The notes under the pieces are model-generated. The model searched no databases. It saw only the letters and a list, made by a program, of their open reading frames with translations, and was not told where the DNA came from. A program made the position numbers and the translations under genes. 18,001 nucleotides of DNA from CAZQBY01 sp964592405 [NCBI: uncultured archaeon]. Lineage in GTDB: Archaea > Altiarchaeota > Altiarchaeia > JAFGQM01. The stretch lies in NCBI GenBank assembly GCA_964592405.1, contig CAZQBY010000011.1, positions 20,096-38,096 on the forward strand, read 5' to 3'. Numbering within the stretch: position 1 is the first letter of the stretch; the number at the start of each line of letters is the position of its first letter. Of this stretch, positions 1 to 7,057 are shown in pieces.

Positions 1-74
1 CGGGGTTTGGTTATCTTCTGGGTCATTCTTCTATTAGTTATAAAATAGGTCAAATAAAAAGAGGATTTTAAGGA

Positions 75-145
75 TTTATAAAGATTCACTGAGACGCCGG
101 AGTGGGCCCGAAGCGATGGAGTGATCCGGAGTGACTTTTTATTTT
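75..145 (+). promoter_or_regulatory. Probable promoter region and leader of ilvD
   Basis: Two TATA-like boxes precede ilvD: TTTATAAAG at 75-83 and TTTTTATTTT at 136-145. With the usual archaeal spacing of about 25-30 bases, the first predicts a start near 105 with a leader of roughly 70 bases. The second predicts a start near 167, almost leaderless for the ATG at 174. Between them lie three copies of GGAGTG (99-104, 118-123, 128-133). I see no Shine-Dalgarno in front of the ATG, which favours the proximal box. Box choice is inference. Confidence 0.4.
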
Positions 146-173
146 GTGAAAAGAAAATTAGCCTTGTTCCAAA

Positions 174-1793
174 ATGAGATCTGATATTCTCAAAAGGGGG
201 ATTGAGACTGCACCACACCGCTCCCTGCTGCGCGCAGATGGTCTGAATGATGAAGACTTTGAAAAGCCCTTTATTGGCATAGCAAACAGCTTTAATGATA
301 TAGTTCCGGGTCATATACATCTCAACAAGCTGACGCAGGAGGTCAAACGCGGAATACGCGATGCAGGAGGTGTTCCGTTTGAATGGGGCGTCCCAGGGGT
401 TTGCGATGGCATCGCAATGTTTGTTGAAATGCGGTTATCGCTCCCTTCACGCGACCATATAGCAGACAACATTGAGATAATGGTTCTGTCCCACAGCTTC
501 GACGGCTGGGTTGGTGTTACAAACTGCGACAAGATAACGCCCGGAATGCTGATGGCAGCAGGTAGATTGGATATACCCGCTATCCTTGTTACGGGTGGGC
601 CGATGAAGGCAGGGAATATCAATGGCAAAAAAGCAGATGTCATATCGGTCTTTGAAGAGGTGGGAAAAATCAAGGCAGGCAAGGCCGATGAAGAGGAGAT
701 GAAGCAGGTTGAGTGTTATTCCTGTCCCGGAGCCGGCAGCTGCGCTGGACTGTTCACTGCCAACTCTATGGCCTGCATGACTGAGACGCTGGGCATGTCG
801 CTGACGGGGTGTGCCACCACGCTGGCGGTGAATCCAAAGAAGCTGAAGCAGGCCTATGAAACAGGAAGGCGCGCAGTAGAGCTGGCAAAGAAGAACATCA
901 CGCCGCGGAAGATAATGACGGAGAACGCCTTTCACAACGCGGTCATGGTGGACATGGCCATAGGAGGCAGCACCAACACCGCGCTGCACCTGCCAGCTAT
1001 CGCGAAGGAGTGCGGCATAGAGCTTCCTTTAGAGGCCTTTGATGATATTGCGCGCAAGACGCCGAACATCTGCCACATCAGACCGGCAGGGCCGTATGTC
1101 ATGGAGGATCTGGACAAAGCAGGTGGGATACCCGGCGTTTTGAACCGGTTGAAAGACAGGCTCAAGAGCTCACCCACAGTCAATGGAAAGGATATCCTCG
1201 AAATTGCAGAGGAGTCTGAAGTCCTTGATGAAGAGATAATCCGGCCGCTGGACAGACCATTCTTTAGAGAAGGTGGCATAGCTGTTTTGAAGGGTAATCT
1301 GGCGGAGGCCTCAGTCATAAAACAGACGGCAGTTGAGCCAGAGGCCATGGTTCTGGAAGGCCCTGCACGCGTTTTTGAAAGCGAACAGGACCTCATGGAT
1401 GCAATATCCAAGGGAAAAATCAAGGAGGGCGACATTGTTGTAATACGGTATATGGGTCCGGCCGGAGCGCCGGGCATGCCCGAGATGCTCACGCCCACGT
1501 CGGCGATAAGCGGGGCAGGATTCAAGAAGGTCGCGCTGCTGACCGATGGACGATTCTCGGGCGGCACCCGGGGACCGTGTGTTGGACATATTGAGCCGGA
1601 GGCCTTTGTTGGCGGGCCACTGGCTGCGGTCAGGGATGGGGACATCATAGAGGTGAACATACCCAAGCGGAGGCTGAACGTCAGGCTCACCAGCGATGAG
1701 ATAAAAAAGAGATTGAAGAAGGCGAAGCCGCCCGAAAGGAAGATGAGTCCTGTGCTTAGGATGTATCGAGAGAATATACTGCATATGCGTTGA
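174..1793 (+). CDS. ilvD: Dihydroxy-acid dehydratase (IlvD)
   Basis: IlvD dehydrates 2,3-dihydroxy-isovalerate and 2,3-dihydroxy-3-methylvalerate to the 2-oxo acids that give valine, isoleucine, leucine and pantothenate; it is a cytosolic iron-sulfur enzyme. The 539-residue length is normal for the family. Visible signatures are [10 protein letters not shown] with Cys118-Asp119-Lys120, [16 protein letters not shown] with Cys190, [14 protein letters not shown] near residue 264, and a C-terminal [14 protein letters not shown] segment. The early motif reads VPGHIHL, as in the E. coli [4Fe-4S] enzyme, rather than the PCN form of [2Fe-2S] dehydratases, so a [4Fe-4S] cluster is inferred. The ATG at 174 fits the family N-terminus. 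No other ilv or leu gene lies in the window, so the gene appears to be transcribed alone. The related 6-phosphogluconate dehydratase is less likely given length and motifs. Confidence 0.96.
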   Translation: MRSDILKRGIETAPHRSLLRADGLNDEDFEKPFIGIANSFNDIVPGHIHLNKLTQEVKRGIRDAGGVPFEWGVPGVCDGIAMFVEMRLSLPSRDHIADNIEIMVLSHSFDGWVGVTNCDKITPGMLMAAGRLDIPAILVTGGPMKAGNINGKKADVISVFEEVGKIKAGKADEEEMKQVECYSCPGAGSCAGLFTANSMACMTETLGMSLTGCATTLAVNPKKLKQAYETGRRAVELAKKNITPRKIMTENAFHNAVMVDMAIGGSTNTALHLPAIAKECGIELPLEAFDDIARKTPNICHIRPAGPYVMEDLDKAGGIPGVLNRLKDRLKSSPTVNGKDILEIAEESEVLDEEIIRPLDRPFFREGGIAVLKGNLAEASVIKQTAVEPEAMVLEGPARVFESEQDLMDAISKGKIKEGDIVVIRYMGPAGAPGMPEMLTPTSAISGAGFKKVALLTDGRFSGGTRGPCVGHIEPEAFVGGPLAAVRDGDIIEVNIPKRRLNVRLTSDEIKKRLKKAKPPERKMSPVLRMYRENILHMR

Positions 1794-1799
1794 GGTGCT

Positions 1800-1821
1800 A
1801 AGTCAGGCATAAGTCCGGCAT
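1800..1821. repeat. Tandem 11-bp direct repeat after ilvD
   Basis: Two adjacent 11-base units, AAGTCAGGCAT and AAGTCCGGCAT, differ at one position. They lie 7 bases past the ilvD stop, in the 80-base gap between the convergent ilvD and DP1 genes. No hairpin or long T-run goes with them, so a terminator role is not supported; the repeat may be chance or slippage. Confidence 0.6.
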
Positions 1822-1873
1822 ATTAGCTATAAGGGAGTGAAGATGACAGGACACACCCAAAGACTGGTGATTC

Positions 1874-3565
1874 CTATGCAAAGTTTATCTGCCTCATCTG
1901 CATCGACTGTAAGTCAAGTATTGGCACCTGACACGGCGTGGGGATGTGGCCCTGCTGCTGCTGATAATCTGTCTGGGCCTGCCATGTTCCCGAATTTATG
2001 ATCCTGATGCCCCTGTAGTTGGCATAGCCGTTCTTATGGACATGACCACAGTGAAAGACATCCGGTACAAAATCTATGACCATGTAATCCTTCTCCTCGG
2101 GAGCTATCTGCTCCTTTGTCCCGTATATGGGGGAGAGGTGTCGCTTCTTTAGATATTCCACCTGTGCCCGCTCCGGCTTGTCATAGGAAAGATGTGGCAG
2201 CGCAGATATGAGGGCATCCATGGATGTACCATGATACATCAGAACATCGACACCATGAACCCTGACATGAGCAGGATTGCCAACCAAGTGGAAGTTTGGC
2301 AGCTCTTCTAATGGTTCAAGAAAATGTGCCAGTGAGGGCTGGGGCTCAGCCCTCCTTACTGCATCGTGATTGCCTGCTGCCACTATAACCTCTATATAGC
2401 TTGGTATTTCCTCCATCAGCCTTGAGAGATAGTTGTACTGCTTGTAGATATCAGGTATCGCCAGCTCGCTCTCCTGGCCGGGATATATTCCTATACCATC
2501 CACCAAATCGCCCGCAATGAAGAGATATTTTATCGATTCGGCCACCTCCCTGCGGTTGCCGTTACCCCTGAGATTCAGCCAGTCCAAGAAGCGCCGGAAT
2601 TCCCGCTCCTTGAACAGAAGGGAACCCACATGTATGTCTGATGTGAAGGCTATTGATACAGGGTCCTCACACTCCGCCGGCTGCTTTGTCATCGGAATAT
2701 CCGGCTCTATGATTTCCTTGGCTAGGAACAGATCGCCCTTGGGAACCCCCACCACACCTATGACCTCATCCTCGACAAGAATCGTTCTCCTCTTGGCAGC
2801 GTCACTGCTGTCAACCACAAGCACAGTTCCGGTCGGGTCCTCTATCTCAATGAGCTGGTTGTTGTTCTTGGACCGGCGCAGTTGCCTTACCATTCCGATA
2901 ACCTTGACCTCCTGATTCTGGTATTTTGAGAGGTTTTCAATATCCACCGCATCCTTGAGATTGACACGGTTCATGAGGATATTTCTCAGCCGCTTGTAAC
3001 GATCGCGGAACAAGTCAATGAAGTTCTTTACTGTCCCCTCTGAAATCGAATTTCCGGTAATGTCCTTAGCCCTGTCTATTTCAATTCTGGCCTCAATAGT
3101 GGAGGCAAGTGCCGGCCTGCCCTTCTTTACGACAAATGAGAACTCTTCTCTTCCCTCCTCCGGAAAGAACTCCTCCACAAACTCTTTTGTCACCAAGAAG
3201 ACATTCTTCTCCCGTGCCCTTTCAATAATCTTATGCGGGTCTATCCTCCGCTCTCTTATAACATCTACTGCCAGCCCGCTAAGCAGTATCCCCGAGCCGA
3301 GAAATACATCAGTTATTCTCCTCTGGCCGCTGTCCCTTTCATCACTCTCACCATTGCCTCCCATGTCCCTGTCCTTCTGCTTATTATCTGCATTGTCAGC
3401 TCCATTACTGGCCCTCTTACTCTTATCTGACCCCTTGGGTGACTCTTCAACAACAGACTGCCCTTCTTTCACTCCTCCAAGCTGGACCCTGACCTCCGGC
3501 TCGGTCTTGATCTCCCATCCGTATTTTAGCAGAGAATCAGAACTCACAGGGTTTTTACATCTCAA
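1874..3565 (-). CDS. polB: DNA polymerase D (Pol II) small subunit DP1, 3'-5' exonuclease
   Basis: DP1 is the proofreading subunit of the archaeal replicative polymerase PolD and works with DP2, which is not in this window. In order: a hydrophilic N-terminal stretch (about 1-85), a helical N-terminal domain (about 88-135), an OB-fold (about 208-290) containing IEDPTGTVLVV, and a calcineurin-like phosphoesterase domain (about 303-563). The metal-binding motifs are all intact: Asp310/His312 in TSDIHVGS, Asp353 and Asp356 in AGDLVDG, Asn399-His400-Asp401 in AAGNHDA, His445 in MYHGTS, and His508/His510 in CGHVH. Active exonuclease is therefore expected. The start is uncertain. The longest frame opens with TTG at 3565. 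A GTG at 3547 lies about 25 bases past a TATA box and could be leaderless. ATG at 3364 (residue 68) would remove most of the low-complexity extension. Confidence 0.95.
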   Translation of the reverse strand: MRCKNPVSSDSLLKYGWEIKTEPEVRVQLGGVKEGQSVVEESPKGSDKSKRASNGADNADNKQKDRDMGGNGESDERDSGQRRITDVFLGSGILLSGLAVDVIRERRIDPHKIIERAREKNVFLVTKEFVEEFFPEEGREEFSFVVKKGRPALASTIEARIEIDRAKDITGNSISEGTVKNFIDLFRDRYKRLRNILMNRVNLKDAVDIENLSKYQNQEVKVIGMVRQLRRSKNNNQLIEIEDPTGTVLVVDSSDAAKRRTILVEDEVIGVVGVPKGDLFLAKEIIEPDIPMTKQPAECEDPVSIAFTSDIHVGSLLFKEREFRRFLDWLNLRGNGNRREVAESIKYLFIAGDLVDGIGIYPGQESELAIPDIYKQYNYLSRLMEEIPSYIEVIVAAGNHDAVRRAEPQPSLAHFLEPLEELPNFHLVGNPAHVRVHGVDVLMYHGTSMDALISALPHLSYDKPERAQVEYLKKRHLSPIYGTKEQIAPEEKDYMVIDFVPDVFHCGHVHKNGYANYRGIRIINSGTWQAQTDYQQQQGHIPTPCQVPILDLQSMQMRQINFA

Positions 3566-3566
3566 A

Positions 3567-3611
3567 TCATTTAAATATTTTTTATCAAATATTATTTTGA
3601 GTTTATTAAAC
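3567..3611. promoter_or_regulatory. AT-rich divergent promoter between DP1 and the small membrane protein gene
   Basis: The 62 bases between the two divergent genes are strongly AT-rich. On the minus strand a TATTTAAA box at about 3570-3577 points to a DP1 transcript start near 3546. On the plus strand TTTATTAAAC at 3602-3611, or the AT-rich stretch before it, could serve the gene at 3628, which would then have almost no leader. Box assignment is by spacing only. Confidence 0.4.
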
Positions 3612-3627
3612 AGTATCTCATTGACAG

Positions 3628-3912
3628 ATGGCTCTGAATATCATTCCGCTTCTGGCACTGGTAGTGGGGCTGTATCTTATTTTTCAGACTGACAAACAGA
3701 GTGATGGGGGGGCAAAGGCTCTTTACGCCTTCGCAGGGGTGGTAGCCGTCCTGTGGTCTCTTTTTACCGTTCTTGGGGCTTATACCATACGCCTTAGCGC
3801 CATGCCACTGGCATTTGGGTTGTTTGCCCTTGCAACCATCTACACAAAGGGCGCAACACGGGCAGTTTCAGGGGCAGTGGCACTCCTGCTGTTCCTGGTT
3901 ATCATCCTCTAA
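3628..3912 (+). CDS. Small four-helix membrane protein of unknown function (paralogue A)
   Basis: I do not recognise this 94-residue protein. It is very hydrophobic and reads as four membrane helices at about residues 4-20, 29-51, 55-72 and 78-94. The first loop is short and polar (QTDKQSDGGAK), and there is no cleavable signal peptide. Its layout and the YTKGAT segment before the last helix match the next gene at 4036, which has YTKGST in the same place; both also carry a Trp-Ser pair in helix 2. The two are probably diverged tandem duplicates. It is divergent from DP1. The ATG at 3628 has no Shine-Dalgarno, in keeping with a leaderless message. Function is unknown; a structural or small transport role would be guesswork. 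Confidence 0.7.
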   Translation: MALNIIPLLALVVGLYLIFQTDKQSDGGAKALYAFAGVVAVLWSLFTVLGAYTIRLSAMPLAFGLFALATIYTKGATRAVSGAVALLLFLVIIL

Positions 3913-3980
3913 GGGTTTGGTTGAGGCCGGGATTGGGGCTGAGTTTGAAGCAGGTTGGAGCTGAGTTGGCGCCGAAACAG

Positions 3981-3991
3981 TATTTTTATAG
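3981..3991 (+). promoter_or_regulatory. TATA box for the gene at 4036
   Basis: TATTTTTATAG is a good archaeal TATA-like element. Typical spacing puts the transcript start around 4010-4015, giving a leader of about 22-26 bases. That leader includes AGGGAG at 4022-4027, a plausible ribosome binding site 8 bases before the ATG at 4036. The second membrane protein can therefore be transcribed apart from the first. Confidence 0.5.
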
Positions 3992-3993
3992 AA

Positions 3994-4015
3994 GTAACCA
4001 CTAATTAGTGGTAAC
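3994..4015. promoter_or_regulatory. Palindromic operator candidate at the predicted transcript start
   Basis: ACCACTAATTAGTGGT at 3997-4012 is a perfect 16-bp palindrome. Extended to 3994-4015, 10 of 11 base pairs are symmetric. It starts 5 bases after the TATA box and covers the expected transcript start, where archaeal repressors commonly block RNA polymerase. A dimeric winged-helix or ribbon-helix-helix regulator is the usual reader of such a site; none is encoded in the window. A cruciform or hairpin role is less likely because there is no loop and the core is AT-rich. Confidence 0.55.
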
Positions 4016-4035
4016 AAAAATAGGGAGTTTGTGGG

Positions 4036-4314
4036 ATGATTACACCGGCTTTTGCCAGCATGGTGCTGGGTTTTGCTCTGATGCTGGTATCTGCCACATC
4101 CAAGGATGAAAAGTGGCAGGTAGCCTATGGTGTGCTCGGCCTGATATTCATATTCTGGAGCTTCGGCTGGTTTGGGCTAGGCAGGGTTGTCAGGAGCCTC
4201 GTGCCAGCGCTCACGCTGCTCTTTGGGTTCACTAGCCTTTATACCAAAGGAAGCACACAGCTGCTGTCCATAATCATCACGATCATATTATTCTACCAGA
4301 TATTCTATGTTTAA
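4036..4314 (+). CDS. Small four-helix membrane protein of unknown function (paralogue B)
   Basis: This 92-residue protein is not one I recognise. Four hydrophobic segments are visible at about residues 5-20, 27-48, 53-69 and 75-92, with a short charged loop (TSKDEKW) after the first and basic residues (GRVVRS) between the second and third. It shares length, helix spacing, the Trp-Ser pair of helix 2 and the YTKG(S/A)T motif with the protein at 3628, so a tandem duplication is likely. The start is supported by AGGGAG 8 bases upstream. It sits 26 bases before a third small membrane protein gene and probably shares its transcript. It has its own TATA box and palindrome, so its expression may be controlled separately from paralogue A. 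Confidence 0.7.
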   Translation: MITPAFASMVLGFALMLVSATSKDEKWQVAYGVLGLIFIFWSFGWFGLGRVVRSLVPALTLLFGFTSLYTKGSTQLLSIIITIILFYQIFYV

Positions 4315-4340
4315 GAACCGGATATTCTAAGTCTAAGAAG

Positions 4341-4649
4341 ATGGATTTGACGTTGGCCATTATCGGACTCTTCATCCTTGCGGCAGTAGTCAAGAACAAG
4401 GACTTTGAGAAGGAGGAGTTCAAAGAGAAGCGCAACTTCCTGACCATAAGCACCCTGTTTTTGATTCTCGGTGGCATAGGCTTTTTGTTTCCACCAAGCA
4501 CGCACATATTCCCAAACCAGAGTCTTCTGGTATTTTTCCTTGCAGGTTGTGCTGCAATGACAATCGGCTCGGAAGGGCCCGGAATGCTCCTCACAAGGAT
4601 AGCATGGGTTACCCTCCTGACATTTGTAATCATGGGGTCATTCATGTAG
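4341..4649 (+). CDS. Small four-helix membrane protein of unknown function
   Basis: This protein has 102 residues and no family I can name. Predicted helices fall at about 3-17, 32-50, 61-76 and 83-102. The loop after helix 1 is long and densely charged (KNKDFEKEEFKEKRN), unlike the two preceding proteins, and there is no YTKG motif, so common descent with them is not evident. A short PPSTHIFPNQ loop joins helices 2 and 3. The gene follows paralogue B after 26 bases, with no promoter-like box in that gap, so the two are likely co-transcribed. The preceding bases (AAGAAG) are a weak ribosome binding site at best. The reading frame is clean and well covered by hydrophobic segments, which supports it as real. 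Confidence 0.6.
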   Translation: MDLTLAIIGLFILAAVVKNKDFEKEEFKEKRNFLTISTLFLILGGIGFLFPPSTHIFPNQSLLVFFLAGCAAMTIGSEGPGMLLTRIAWVTLLTFVIMGSFM

Positions 4650-4650
4650 G

Positions 4651-4659
4651 TTTTTAAAG
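4651..4659 (+). promoter_or_regulatory. TATA box of the PfkB-family kinase gene
   Basis: TTTTTAAAG begins 2 bases after the stop of the upstream gene and is centred 29 bases before the ATG at 4684, the spacing expected for a leaderless archaeal message. This argues for the ATG at 4684 over the in-frame GTG at 4666, which would lie upstream of the predicted transcript start. Confidence 0.5.
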
Positions 4660-4683
4660 CCCGATGTGCAGAATAGTAGGCAT

Positions 4684-5532
4684 ATGGCTAATCTTGTTGT
4701 CATCGGAGGGGTGGCTCTGGACTATCTTTCTAGGGTCAAGGACCTGAAAGCCCGATGCACACAGATACTGGAATACAGCGAAAACATAGGTGGAATGGCA
4801 TTTAACACGGCCATTACGACGGCAAGGCTGGGTGTCAGAACATGGCTTGTATCTTCTGTCGGCAGGGACCTTCCAGAAATGAAAACCGTGGAGAATCTGG
4901 TTTATGCTCTGCATATGAGCAACCAGCCGACAACCCGCAGCTTTCTTTTCTTTGATGATACTGACGAGAAGATTTATTTTTACAGAGGGGCCTATCATGA
5001 CATAGATGTGGTAAGGGCCAGCAGGTTGATAAGCAAGGCTGACTGGGTGCACTTCGCCGGTGTAGCGCCGTGCTTCTCCGAGCTTATCAAGACAGCAGAT
5101 CATGAAGACAAGATAGTCAGTTGTAATCCCGGCTATGATCTGTTTCACTATGATCCAAAGGACAGGGTAGTCAGCGATCTGGTCGAAAAGAGCGATTTCC
5201 TTATACTCAGCTCCAGTGAGGTCAGCCATCTCAACCGGCCGGTGGATGCAATGGTGAACGGAGCAATAATAGTGACCATGGGGAAGAGCGGATCCATGGT
5301 GGTGACAAAGAAGGGCAGAACGCAGATAGCAGCTTATACAGTGGATGTAAGCTCACCGTTTGGTGCAGGAGACACCTACACGGGGACATTTATAGCAAGC
5401 ATGCTGAGAGAGGATGATCTGATAAAGGCGGCCAAAATGGCAAGTGCTGCTGGTTCTTTTGCGGTTGAGGAACAAACCACGACGCCCAAACTAGACTGGA
5501 AAAGGATAGAAAAAAGGGCCAAGAAATTATAG
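4684..5532 (+). CDS. PfkB-family carbohydrate/nucleoside kinase
   Basis: The protein belongs to the PfkB/ribokinase family, ATP-dependent kinases of sugars, sugar phosphates or nucleosides in the cytosol. At 282 residues from the ATG it is at the short end of the family. The N-terminal glycine-rich region (ANLVVIGGVALDYL, then NIGGMAFNTAITTARLG) matches the substrate-binding half. The C-terminal signature DVSSPFGAGDTYTGTF carries the GAGD anion hole and catalytic aspartate. The middle contains VTMGKSGSMV, the usual strand-loop before the ATP site. The substrate cannot be read from sequence; archaeal members include ribokinase, nucleoside kinase and ADP-dependent relatives. I chose ATG 4684 because of the TATA box 29 bases upstream. 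It converges on the HMG-CoA reductase gene with 15 bases between the stops. Confidence 0.85.
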   Translation: MANLVVIGGVALDYLSRVKDLKARCTQILEYSENIGGMAFNTAITTARLGVRTWLVSSVGRDLPEMKTVENLVYALHMSNQPTTRSFLFFDDTDEKIYFYRGAYHDIDVVRASRLISKADWVHFAGVAPCFSELIKTADHEDKIVSCNPGYDLFHYDPKDRVVSDLVEKSDFLILSSSEVSHLNRPVDAMVNGAIIVTMGKSGSMVVTKKGRTQIAAYTVDVSSPFGAGDTYTGTFIASMLREDDLIKAAKMASAAGSFAVEEQTTTPKLDWKRIEKRAKKL

Positions 5533-5547
5533 ACGAAGTTATAGATT

Positions 5548-6801
5548 TTAGAGCTCCTTCAGTAACTCCTGAGCCCTGTGCATACGTATGTTTTTCTCTT
5601 CTATCATTTTCTTCGCAACAGCCTCAATCTGCTCGCCCTTGGCACCTGCCATAACAGCTATATTGCGCGCATGAAGGGACATATGCCCCTTCTGGATACC
5701 CTCAGTTGCCAGTGCCCTCAGGGCTGCAAAGTTCTGTGCCAGACCAACCGCTGCAAAGACTTCACCCATCTCTTTGGCACTTTTGACGCCAAGTATCTTC
5801 TGGCATACCTTGAAGGCCGGGTGCACCTTGGTTGCACCACCCACAGTCCCAACAGCCATGGGAATCTCTATTTCGCCTACAAGATCTCCCTCTTTGTTCT
5901 TGTAATATCTGGTAAGTGGTTTGTAGTGCTCCATGGCTGCATATGTATGTGCTCCTGCCTCAATGGCCCTGTGGTCCTGACCGGTCGCTATGGCCACCGC
6001 CACTATACCGTTCATTATCCCCTTGTTGTGGGTAGCACAACGGTATATATCATTCAGTGCGAACAGATACGCCTTTATAACATCATCAACTGCGTCTTTC
6101 CCTCCTATTGCCTCCTTGGCAAAGACTGCCCTAGCCTTGGCCATGCGATGAACAGCCAGATTGGATATAATCCTGAGCAGAGCCCTCCCGCCGCTCAGTT
6201 CTTCCAATACGGGCGCTATTGCCTCAGCCATGGTATTTACTGCATTAGCACCCATAGCGTCCCTCACATCAACCAGCAAGTGGATTCTGAGCATCGGACC
6301 CTGCTCTGTGTCAATGATCTTGACTTTCAGGTCTCTAGGCCCTCCACCAAACTTGACCAAAACCGGATCCTGCTCCTTTGCCAAGTCCAAAATACGGTCC
6401 TTGTTTTGGATTATGCGCTCTTTTGCATCATTTGCATTTTGGATATCAACAAGTTGTACCTGTCCTATCATAATCGGATCAGTGCTTTCAGTGTAGAAGC
6501 CTCCCTTCACGCGTGCCATCTTGGCGGCATTTGACGCAGCTGCAACAACAGAGGATTCTTCAATTGCCATTGGTATAAGATAATCCCTTCCATTTATCTT
6601 GAAATTTGTGGCGATTCCCAAGGGTAGCCCCATAACACCAATGACATTCTCTATTATAATGTTCAGGGTATCCATATCCAAACTCCCCGTATCAGAGAGC
6701 AAACGGGCTTCTTCATCCGTTAATCCGGCAAAATTCTTCACAATACTGAGCCGCTCTTCCGGACTCAGTTTATAGAACCCCGGTATTGATGATTTTTTCA
6801 T
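5548..6801 (-). CDS. hmgA: Hydroxymethylglutaryl-CoA reductase, class II type
   Basis: HMG-CoA reductase makes mevalonate, the committed precursor of archaeal isoprenoid lipids. The 417-residue protein resembles class II (Pseudomonas mevalonii-type) enzymes over its whole length. Catalytic groups are visible: the Glu81/Glu82 pair in PMAIEESSVVAAAS, Lys260 in HNKGIMNG, Asp276 in ATGQDHRAIEAGAH, and the histidines of GHMSLHARN (about 373-377). The segment DVRDAMGANAVNTMAEA is also close to class II enzymes. Cofactor preference (NADH or NADPH) cannot be settled by eye. In an archaeon without evident mevalonate breakdown genes here, a biosynthetic role is more likely. The ATG at 6801 lies 12 A-rich bases after pcc1, with no Shine-Dalgarno, so it is either the last gene of the superoperon or has a weak promoter inside pcc1. 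Confidence 0.93.
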   Translation of the reverse strand: MKKSSIPGFYKLSPEERLSIVKNFAGLTDEEARLLSDTGSLDMDTLNIIIENVIGVMGLPLGIATNFKINGRDYLIPMAIEESSVVAAASNAAKMARVKGGFYTESTDPIMIGQVQLVDIQNANDAKERIIQNKDRILDLAKEQDPVLVKFGGGPRDLKVKIIDTEQGPMLRIHLLVDVRDAMGANAVNTMAEAIAPVLEELSGGRALLRIISNLAVHRMAKARAVFAKEAIGGKDAVDDVIKAYLFALNDIYRCATHNKGIMNGIVAVAIATGQDHRAIEAGAHTYAAMEHYKPLTRYYKNKEGDLVGEIEIPMAVGTVGGATKVHPAFKVCQKILGVKSAKEMGEVFAAVGLAQNFAALRALATEGIQKGHMSLHARNIAVMAGAKGEQIEAVAKKMIEEKNIRMHRAQELLKEL

Positions 6802-6813
6802 TTTGTTTCTTTT

Positions 6814-7056
6814 TTATTTTGACTTTGAAAATTGCTGGAAAACAGCGGAGCCTATTTTCACCTCCCTGAGGGACGAGTTCAAGGCTGCGCGCAGAGCGCC
6901 CGGATCCCTGGCACCTATGTTAAGGATGAGGTCATTGCCTTCAACCGAAATCCCCACAGAGCTACGGCTTCCGGGTTTTTTGTCTACGGACATCGCCCTC
7001 CGGATTATCTTGGCCTCCTCCGGACTAGCCAGGGACACCCTTACACAGGCTTCCAT
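6814..7056 (-). CDS. pcc1: KEOPS complex subunit Pcc1
   Basis: Pcc1 is the small dimerising subunit of KEOPS, which with Kae1, Bud32 and Cgi121 makes the t6A37 modification of ANN-decoding tRNAs. The 80-residue product matches the family in length and pattern: an opening strand EACVRVSLASPEEA, a helix IIRRAMSVD, a central strand GNDLILNIGARDPGALRAALNSSLREV and a C-terminal helix. The other KEOPS genes are not in the window. I chose the ATG at 7056, one base after the rpoP stop. An upstream in-frame ATG at 7095 would add 13 residues absent from typical Pcc1 and would overlap rpoP. Its place after rpoP is usual for the archaeal superoperon. Confidence 0.82.
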   Translation of the reverse strand: MEACVRVSLASPEEAKIIRRAMSVDKKPGSRSSVGISVEGNDLILNIGARDPGALRAALNSSLREVKIGSAVFQQFSKSK

Positions 7057-7057
7057 C

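Noticed and set aside
97-145. A box C/D small RNA or tRNA fragment before ilvD
   Set aside because: No proper C box (RTGATGA) with matching D box and no tRNA arms could be built from the bases.
932-1810. Long minus-strand open frame opposite ilvD
   Set aside because: It mirrors the conserved ilvD coding sequence; the Ser/Pro-rich composition is typical of a shadow frame.
1843-2001. A 52-codon plus-strand frame preceded by GGGAGTGA, a good Shine-Dalgarno match
   Set aside because: Most of it lies antisense to the conserved C-terminal end of DP1, the product resembles no known protein, and the ribosome-binding match can arise by chance.
3018-3692. Long plus-strand open frame opposite the DP1 N-terminus
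   Set aside because: Ser/Leu-rich product antisense to DP1 that also runs into the first membrane protein gene; no family resemblance.
4666-4683. Upstream GTG start for the PfkB-family kinase
   Set aside because: It lies before the transcript start predicted by the TATA box at 4651-4659, and the family N-terminus begins at the ATG at 4684.
5578-6534. 318-codon plus-strand frame inside HMG-CoA reductase
   Set aside because: The opposite strand encodes a full-length, motif-complete enzyme; this frame is rich in Cys and His without pattern.
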